Part shown: piece by piece, positions 5,413-10,332 of the stretch
Numbering within the stretch: the stretch's first letter is position 1
Layout of the letters: each line of letters opens with the position of its first letter
Assembly (NCBI GenBank): GCA_934095805.1
Contig: CAKOKV010000020.1
Location: forward strand, 1-10,332
DNA: 10,332 nt
Source of the DNA: an uncultured Bacilli bacterium
GTDB lineage: Bacteria > Bacillota_I > Bacilli_A > RF39 > UBA660
Direction: 5' to 3'
Translations under genes and position numbers: made by a program
Notes under the pieces: model-generated
Seen by the model: only the letters and a program-made list of their open reading frames with translations
Databases searched by the model: none
What the model was told of the DNA's origin: nothing

Positions 5413-6568
5413 ATTTTTGTCTCCTTAATCCACTATAAGAAATTAATATCATTAGTATAGAAAATATAACTAGGCTTGTTATATTAAAATAATATCTATT
5501 AAATGTATCATAGTAATATAATGAATAAAAACCATCTGTTATCATATTAGCTGGATTAATTATATTTAGTATTTTAACATTTTTATCTATAATATATTTC
5601 ATAGTTATACCCATCATTCCTGATAAGAAACACATAATCATAGTTATTGCTACTAAAATACCTGTTTTAGCATTTTCGTTTGTTTTAATTATTGTTGATA
5701 CAGAAACTCCAAGAGATAAACCAGCAAGTGAACCAGTTAGCATTAATAATATAACTTTTCCAATATGATTTCCATAATCTACTTTTAATACAAATATTGT
5801 ATATAAGAATAATATAGCTATTCCAATTATTTGTACGATATAACTAGCAATTAAACTACTAGTTATTAAAGAACTTTTATGTACTCCTGATATTGATACT
5901 CTTTTACCTACTGAATTCATATTTGGTAAAATATAGTTAATTATATACATTGATAACATTGATCCATATAAACAAGCCATTGCAATAAGAGTATAATATT
6001 CAATCATTGTATAACTAAGATTACTTCTTGATTTATCAATGAATTTAGCTTTTGAATTATTCATAATACCATTTGCTAAGTTTACTATTTCTGTATAATC
6101 AACTTCATAATTATTGTTTTCTAATTCTTTTGTTATTATATTTGTTAATATAGTTTTCTTACTTTGTACTTCATCTATTACATATTTTGTAACTGTTTCA
6201 TTAATACCATTTTTATTGATACTCATATCAATATTATTATCTTTAAATAAAATATAAGCAGTTATTTTTTCTTCTTCAAGTAATTTTTTAGATTCTTCTA
6301 TTGTTGTATATTTTATATCAAACATATAGTTTTCACTATTTTTATCACTTAATTCTTTAAATGTATTTTTAAATACTATATCATTATTAAATTCTTCATT
6401 ATTTATTACTGCTATATTGATAATATCTAATTTTTCACTATTTTCTATATCTGAAAAAGCCATTTTAAAGAAAGTTCCTAATATTATTGGAAAGGCAAAA
6501 GTCCAAAATATCAGTGCTTTACTTCTAAATAATGTTTTAAGTGAATATTTTAAATTATGTAAGAACAT
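5399..6568 (-). CDS. ABC-2 type transporter permease, first subunit
   Basis: This 389-residue protein has the same architecture as the next gene. A first helix (about 17-37, with FWTFAFPIILG) is followed by an external domain (about 38-187), then helices near 190-213, 235-261, 272-292, 302-322 and 361-378. NIINPANMITDGFYSL before the last helix is the usual ABC-2 permease block. The ATG overlaps the ATPase stop codon as TAATG, a classical coupling junction. The two permeases are diverged paralogues rather than copies, indicating a heteromeric membrane unit. Their external domains of roughly 150 residues each are larger than in minimal ABC-2 permeases and are shared with the DrrB/NatB/YhgE-like exporters. 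The specific substrate is unknown. Confidence 0.88.
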   Translation of the reverse strand: MFLHNLKYSLKTLFRSKALIFWTFAFPIILGTFFKMAFSDIENSEKLDIINIAVINNEEFNNDIVFKNTFKELSDKNSENYMFDIKYTTIEESKKLLEEEKITAYILFKDNNIDMSINKNGINETVTKYVIDEVQSKKTILTNIITKELENNNYEVDYTEIVNLANGIMNNSKAKFIDKSRSNLSYTMIEYYTLIAMACLYGSMLSMYIINYILPNMNSVGKRVSISGVHKSSLITSSLIASYIVQIIGIAILFLYTIFVLKVDYGNHIGKVILLMLTGSLAGLSLGVSVSTIIKTNENAKTGILVAITMIMCFLSGMMGITMKYIIDKNVKILNIINPANMITDGFYSLYYYDTFNRYYFNITSLVIFSILMILISYSGLRRQKYDSI

Positions 6569-7506
6569 TAATCTCTTAAGTCCTTTCCAGTTAATTCTAA
6601 AAATACATCATTTAAAGTTGGTCTTTCAGAGTATATTTTATTATACTTTATTTTATTATCTTTTAGATAATCCATAAGATCACTAATATTATTTTTGCCT
6701 TTTTTATATGTAATAACTAAAATATTTCTATTATAAGATACAGTATCAACTGTTTTAAATTCTTTTATTTCATTTATATTCTTTTCACTTAATTCATCAA
6801 CTTCAACTGTTATTTTTTCTTCAATTTTAGTCATTTCTTTAAGTTCTTCTTTTGTTCCTTCTGCGATAATTTTTCCTTTATCAAGTATTATAATTCTATC
6901 ACATAAGATTTCAGCTTCTTCCATATAGTGAGTTGTATAAACAATAGTAGCTCCATTATCTCTTAATTTTTTTATACCATCTAGTATACTGTTTCTACTT
7001 TGAGGGTCAACAGCAACAGTTGGCTCATCTAAGAAAATAATTTTTGGTTTATGTGCTATTCCACAAGCTATATTAAGTCTTCTTAAAAGTCCTCCTGATA
7101 ATTGTTTAGGATAAAACTTTTTATAATTTGCGAGTCCTACTAATTCAATAGCGGCTTCAACATATTTTTTTCTCTTAATTTTATCTGTTATATATAATCC
7201 ACAAAAATAATCTATATTTTCATATACTGTTAGTTCATTAAATACTGCTACTTCTTGAAATATTACTCCTATATCTTTTTTAATATCATAAGAATCTGGT
7301 TTCATTTCTTTACCGAATATTTTTATACTACCTTTTTGATAATTAAGTAATGATAATATTGAATTTATTGTTGTTGATTTACCACTACCATTAGGTCCTA
7401 AAAGTCCTAATATTTCACCTTTGTAAACTGTAAATGATAAATTGTCTACTGCTGTTAATGTTTTATATGATTTAGTTAAATTATTTACTTCAATTACTTT
7501 TTCCAT
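6568..7506 (-). CDS. ABC transporter ATP-binding protein (exporter, DrrA/NatA-like)
   Basis: I place the start at 7506, giving 312 residues beginning MEKVIEV, because AGGAAGG lies five bases upstream. The longer frame to 7554 would add 16 non-homologous residues and run 38 bases into the preceding gene. All ATPase motifs are present: Walker A GPNGSGKST (37-45), Q-loop Q84, signature LSGGL (136-140), Walker B IIFLDEP (156-162), and switch H193 in TTHYMEEAE. The C-terminal tail of about 80 residues ends in RPTLNDVFLELTGKDLRD, the extension seen in DrrA/NatA/CcmA-type exporters. It powers the two downstream permeases at the inner face of the membrane. Confidence 0.95.
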   Translation of the reverse strand: MEKVIEVNNLTKSYKTLTAVDNLSFTVYKGEILGLLGPNGSGKSTTINSILSLLNYQKGSIKIFGKEMKPDSYDIKKDIGVIFQEVAVFNELTVYENIDYFCGLYITDKIKRKKYVEAAIELVGLANYKKFYPKQLSGGLLRRLNIACGIAHKPKIIFLDEPTVAVDPQSRNSILDGIKKLRDNGATIVYTTHYMEEAEILCDRIIILDKGKIIAEGTKEELKEMTKIEEKITVEVDELSEKNINEIKEFKTVDTVSYNRNILVITYKKGKNNISDLMDYLKDNKIKYNKIYSERPTLNDVFLELTGKDLRD

Positions 7507-7516
7507 AATATCCTTC

Positions 7517-7747
7517 CTATTTCTTCTTAGGTATAAATGATCCGATAGTTTCATCTATAAGCATATCAAAACTTATTCCATAACCTAAATTAATATCTAA
7601 CATAGTTGCAAATGATACTCCAAAACACATACCGACCATCATTCCCTCTTCAATACTATTATTTTTCTTTTTTGAATTTTTACATAATATAACAATACAA
7701 ATTCCTATAACTACAAATGGCAATACTGCTAAAATAAAATCTCTCAT
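7517..7747 (-). CDS. Small membrane protein of unknown function in the TetR-LiaF-ABC operon
   Basis: This 76-residue protein has one clear helix (about 4-23, AVLPFVVIGICIVIL), a lysine-rich loop (24-30) and a glycine- and methionine-rich hydrophobic segment (about 34-60, EGMMVGMCFGVSFATML), then a lysine-rich end. From memory, similar small proteins with an AVLPFVxIGI opening and an EGMxxGMCFG core occur in Bacillota next to comparable regulatory or transporter genes, but I know no function. The ATG overlaps the LiaF-like stop as TAATG. The nearest GGAGGAG lies 13 bases upstream, so reinitiation after the previous gene is the likely way it is translated. The stop codon is TAG, 10 bases before the ATPase start. 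It may be an accessory or regulatory subunit. Confidence 0.8.
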   Translation of the reverse strand: MRDFILAVLPFVVIGICIVILCKNSKKKNNSIEEGMMVGMCFGVSFATMLDINLGYGISFDMLIDETIGSFIPKKK

Positions 7748-8406
7748 TATTTAATTTCAACTCCTCCAAAAATACAATTACAATTTACATATATTGTATA
7801 TTTACTGTCTTCTTTTTTATTAACTTTTTTATTTTCAGAACCTCCGAAAATTGAAGTTGATTTAATTACTACTTTAATATCATCTGGTACGATAATATCA
7901 ATACCACCAAATATTGCTGTTGAGTTAATAACTATATCATTTTTAATTTTAATGTTTCTTAAATCACAATCTATAGCTCCAAATATTGCTGTTAATGTTG
8001 TGCCTTTAAATTCATCTTTATCTGCTGTAACTTTTTGTCCACTAAATAATGCTAAATGATCATTTTCTTTATTTGTAACTACTTTATCAGTAATTTTCTT
8101 TTTAAATATTAATGAAAGTCCTATTATAATTAAAGTTATTGGTAATAATAATTGCCAAAATAATTTATAGCTTAAAATACCTCTTGAACATAATAACAAT
8201 AGTACACCTACTGTTAATGAAACAAATGATCCAGCTTTATCTTCTTCTTTAATTATTCCAATTATACTTGGAACTATAATAAATAGTGTCCACCATCCTT
8301 TAAAGAACACATCAATGTTTGTGATCCCACTCAAATTTAATATTAATATTACTCCTACTAATAAAAGAGCAACTCCCCATATAATATCTGTTTTTTTATT
8401 ATTCAT
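7747..8406 (-). CDS. LiaF-like membrane protein with IFGG beta repeats
   Basis: This 219-residue protein has four membrane helices (about 8-26, 36-53, 60-78, 83-102), then a soluble C-terminal domain built of repeats with AIFGAID (140-146), AIFGGID (164-170), SIFGGSE (185-191) and a closing CIFGGVEIK (211-219). This is the LiaF/VraT arrangement. In B. subtilis, LiaF is a membrane inhibitor of the LiaRS envelope-stress system, and its C-terminal domain is a beta-solenoid-like fold. No LiaR or LiaS is present here; the partner in context is a TetR regulator and an ABC exporter. The start overlaps the TetR gene by 8 bases and is preceded by GAAGGAA, so it is coupled. It could sense envelope damage, anchor the transporter, or regulate it; none of these can be decided from sequence. 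Confidence 0.88.
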   Translation of the reverse strand: MNNKKTDIIWGVALLLVGVILILNLSGITNIDVFFKGWWTLFIIVPSIIGIIKEEDKAGSFVSLTVGVLLLLCSRGILSYKLFWQLLLPITLIIIGLSLIFKKKITDKVVTNKENDHLALFSGQKVTADKDEFKGTTLTAIFGAIDCDLRNIKIKNDIVINSTAIFGGIDIIVPDDIKVVIKSTSIFGGSENKKVNKKEDSKYTIYVNCNCIFGGVEIK

Positions 8407-8974
8407 TTATATTTCCTTCTTTCTTTTCTAATTCAATTAATGCTGTAAATTCTTCTGTTAATAAATCGTTAATTTGTTTTTGAGTAAGTATCATAACATT
8501 TGTTGCTATAAGTGATGCAAGTCCATGAGTAAATATCCACATTTTATAGTGAAATGGTTTAATTTCATTTTCTTTAACTTTACCACTTATTTTTATGTAT
8601 TCTGATATCCTTTTGAAATTTTCATCATCATCTGGCATATATTTGTCATTTGTCATAAATAAAATTTTAAATAGTTCTTTTTCCTTGCAGGCAAATTCAA
8701 TATAATTTATACCTGTTTTTTTATATTCAGGTATATTTTCATCTCTTTTTGTAAAAATGTAATCATAAAAATATTTCCATATTCTTTTAATAAGTTCATT
8801 ATTCATTTCCTCTACATTTTTAAATTGATAGTATATTGGTCTTATAGAACAATTTAATCTTTTTGCTATTTCTCTATTGCTTACTTTATCAAGTCCAGAT
8901 GTTCTAGCTATTTCAAATGCAGTGTCAAGAATCATATCTTTACTTATTTTTGTAACTGTTGGTATAGTTATCAC
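8399..8974 (-). CDS. TetR/AcrR family transcriptional regulator
   Basis: This 191-residue protein has an N-terminal TetR DNA-binding domain (about 10-57) with helix-turn-helix VSNREIAKRLNCSIRPIYYQF at 31-51. The all-helical ligand and dimer domain (about 60-190) contains KMWIFTHGLASLIATN, as in the WHG-type TetR C-terminal family. The start codon is GTG at 8974, with a weak AGAAAGAA upstream. The first ATG (residue 14) would cut into the first DNA-binding helix, so GTG is preferred. It heads the operon with liaF-like, small membrane, ABC ATPase and permease genes, and an inverted repeat lies over its promoter, so I infer autorepression relieved by a ligand, possibly the exported compound. Confidence 0.93.
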   Translation of the reverse strand: MITIPTVTKISKDMILDTAFEIARTSGLDKVSNREIAKRLNCSIRPIYYQFKNVEEMNNELIKRIWKYFYDYIFTKRDENIPEYKKTGINYIEFACKEKELFKILFMTNDKYMPDDDENFKRISEYIKISGKVKENEIKPFHYKMWIFTHGLASLIATNVMILTQKQINDLLTEEFTALIELEKKEGNINE

Positions 8975-8992
8975 TTCTTTCTATATCTTCTG

Positions 8993-9016
8993 ATATTGTA
9001 TCACATAGTACAATAT
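8993..9016. promoter_or_regulatory. Likely TetR operator
   Basis: Perfect 8-base arms ATATTGTA (8993-9000) and TACAATAT (9009-9016) are separated by 8 bases, for a 24-bp inverted repeat. Its left arm contains the -10 element and the rest fills the promoter spacer, so bound repressor would block RNA polymerase. It lies 19 bases upstream of the TetR start codon. Size and position suit a TetR-family dimer site. Confidence 0.7.
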
Positions 9017-9024
9017 TATTTCAA
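8995..9024 (-). promoter_or_regulatory. Sigma-A promoter of the TetR-LiaF-ABC operon
   Basis: On the minus strand TTGAAA (9019-9024), an 18-bp spacer and TACAAT (8995-9000) are seen, with TGA before the -10 giving an extended -10 (TGnTACAAT). The start is predicted near 8988, giving a short leader before the GTG at 8974. The -35 directly abuts the T-run of the addA terminator. Confidence 0.7.
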
Positions 9025-9048
9025 TAAAAAAGCACTATTTCTAGTGCT
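9025..9048 (-). terminator. Rho-independent terminator of addA
   Basis: A perfect 7-bp stem pairs AGCACTA (9031-9037) with TAGTGCT (9042-9048) around TTTC (GAAA tetraloop on the minus strand). It is followed on the minus strand by six or more T (9030-9025). The addA stop codon TAG (9047-9049) overlaps the base of the stem. Confidence 0.88.
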
Positions 9049-10332
9049 AAATTTTTAATACGGTTTCATCTAATATTGAATAAAGATATGTGTTAACTTT
9101 TTTATTTGTTAAATTTTCTATATACTCTTTATAACCATTTAATTGTTTTTTATAATTTTCGTCTGTTATACCCTTTAATTTATAATCTATTATATCTATA
9201 TGATCACTATATTCTATCATTAAATCTATAATACCATGATATTCATTGTTATCTTTTGTATATATAAATTCATATTCTTTATAAATATTAGCTTTTTCTA
9301 TATTTTTAAGTAAATCATTCTTTAAGAATTTATTTATTTTAGATTTTATAAATTCAGCATCAATAATACTTAAATCAATATTTTTAAAATCTAATAGTTC
9401 TAACATTTCATGTACCTTAGTACCAAACTTCATTAATTTATTTTCTTCTTTTGTTATTAATTTATTTGTTTCTTTTGAGAAATGTTTTTCCTCAACCACT
9501 TCATTTTCAATATTTATTTCTTCTACTACTATATTATCTTTTAAGTTATTTAGTGTTTCTTGTTTTATCTTTTTAGGATATAAATAATTCTTTGTTAGAT
9601 TTAGTTTATCAATATTAATTTGTTCAAAATATTTCATTAAATAGTTTTTAACTGCATAAATAAAACTTGATAATTTATTAAATGATAATCTTCTTATTTC
9701 TTCAATAACACCATCTTCATTTTTTTCTAATGTTCTTGTTTCTTTATTTGGAATAACTATTATCATTTGTTCTCTTGCTCTTGTAAGGGCTACATAAAAT
9801 AATCTTATTTTTTCACTTATTTCTTCTTTATTGAAATCATATTTATATAATTCTTTTAGTAAACTATTATCTACATCTTCTAAATTAGATGGTACGATTA
9901 ACCCATATTTTTTATCCACAATAAATTTATCTTTTAATTCACTAGTATTAAACTCGTGATCCAAATCTGCAAAATAACATATTGGATATTCAAGTCCTTT
10001 TGATTTATGTATTGTTAATATTTTTACTGAATTACCCTCTTTTGTATAAGTTGCATATTTTATATCTTCATCATTTTCAATAATATCTGATAAATAATCT
10101 CTGAAGTCCATTATTGAAAGTCCTAAATTTCCAAGTGAACTTGATAGAGAATTTATTGTTTTAAGTCTTACATTTACTTCTTCATAGTCTCCTACTTTAT
10201 TTAATTTATTATAGAAATCTGTTATATCTAATATTTCATTAAATAATGAACTACTTGTATATGAATTTAGTTTATCTGATAATTTACTTAAATCACTATA
10301 TATTGTTGTTTCTGTTATTTTATTATTTGTTA
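9047..10332 (-). CDS. addA: AddA, ATP-dependent helicase/nuclease subunit A (C-terminal part, 5' end outside window)
   Basis: The frame stays open from the TAG at 9047 to the window edge, so at least 427 residues belong to a protein that continues beyond 10332. The ATG at 10111 is internal. AddA is the UvrD-type helicase and nuclease subunit of AddAB, which processes DNA double-strand breaks for recombination. Helicase motif V appears as TIHKSKGLEYP and motif VI as IRLFYVALTRA. After a variable, charged linker, the C-terminal RecB-type nuclease is visible: FGTKVHEMLELLDF, then GIIDL with its acidic residue, IDYK with the catalytic Asp and Lys, and a YKKQLNGY motif. The usual DYKTD reads DYKLK here, but the D and K needed for metal catalysis are kept. 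AddB, expected upstream, is not in view. Confidence 0.93.
   Translation of the reverse strand, partial: TNNKITETTIYSDLSKLSDKLNSYTSSSLFNEILDITDFYNKLNKVGDYEEVNVRLKTINSLSSSLGNLGLSIMDFRDYLSDIIENDEDIKYATYTKEGNSVKILTIHKSKGLEYPICYFADLDHEFNTSELKDKFIVDKKYGLIVPSNLEDVDNSLLKELYKYDFNKEEISEKIRLFYVALTRAREQMIIVIPNKETRTLEKNEDGVIEEIRRLSFNKLSSFIYAVKNYLMKYFEQINIDKLNLTKNYLYPKKIKQETLNNLKDNIVVEEINIENEVVEEKHFSKETNKLITKEENKLMKFGTKVHEMLELLDFKNIDLSIIDAEFIKSKINKFLKNDLLKNIEKANIYKEYEFIYTKDNNEYHGIIDLMIEYSDHIDIIDYKLKGITDENYKKQLNGYKEYIENLTNKKVNTYLYSILDETVLKI

Noticed and set aside
5234..6677. Plus-strand frames opposite the permease and ATPase genes (5234-5428 and 6417-6677)
   Set aside because: Both are antisense to conserved transporter genes, lack ribosome sites and have low-complexity products.
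7507..7554. Longer start for the ABC ATPase, adding 16 residues
   Set aside because: It overlaps the preceding gene by 38 bases, has no ribosome site, and the added residues precede the normal start of the ATPase fold. The ATG at 7506 has AGGAAGG at good spacing.
10109..10111. ATG at 10111 as the start of the addA product
   Set aside because: The frame remains open to the window edge and the upstream residues continue AddA-like helicase sequence before motif V, so this Met is internal.
1..10332. CRISPR arrays, insertion sequences, riboswitches or toxin-antitoxin pairs
   Set aside because: I found no spaced direct repeats, transposase motifs, terminal inverted repeats or known aptamer cores. 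The only tandem repeats are the LysM-coding units.

Overview
The window is a very AT-rich, densely packed stretch of what looks like a low-GC Bacillota chromosome. The reasons are the strong AGGAGG-like ribosome binding sites, the sigma-A promoters, the Bacillus-style tRNA-Trp and AddA genes, and a spore-germination hydrolase of the CwlJ type. The closest feel is a gut-type Bacilli or Clostridia lineage, but I cannot name a genus. Tryptophan is encoded by TGG wherever I checked, so the standard bacterial code applies. All twelve visible stop codons are TAA or TAG, never TGA.

Region 1 (1-2014) holds a tRNA-Trp gene on the minus strand, an upstream intergenic stretch with divergent promoters, cwlJ on the plus strand (the only plus-strand protein gene), and a convergent minus-strand N-acetylmuramoyl-L-alanine amidase with five LysM repeats. 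The two wall hydrolases share a bidirectional terminator. Neither has a signal peptide, which fits proteins made and used in the mother cell or spore.

Region 2 (2015-4263) holds three minus-strand genes of little-known function. The first is a cytoplasmic protein with a transglutaminase-like Cys/His/Asp pattern, under its own strong promoter and terminator. The other two are a membrane-anchored cysteine-containing protein and a domain of a widespread unnamed family ending in VEWGG. These last two lie in one reading frame separated by a single TAA, and the family's conserved KPxIYxYPE start lies between that TAA and the only ATG. They may therefore be one gene broken by a nonsense mutation.

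Region 3 (4264-8974) is a six-gene minus-strand operon: TetR regulator, LiaF-like membrane protein, a small membrane protein, ABC ATPase, and two ABC-2 permeases. Most of its junctions overlap. An inverted repeat covering the -10 and spacer of its promoter looks like the TetR operator. Together this reads as a self-regulated, inducible exporter or envelope-stress module.

Region 4 (9047-10332) is the 3' part of addA, the helicase-nuclease subunit of the AddAB recombination enzyme. It runs off the right edge. Its stop codon lies inside a terminator hairpin directly abutting the TetR promoter.
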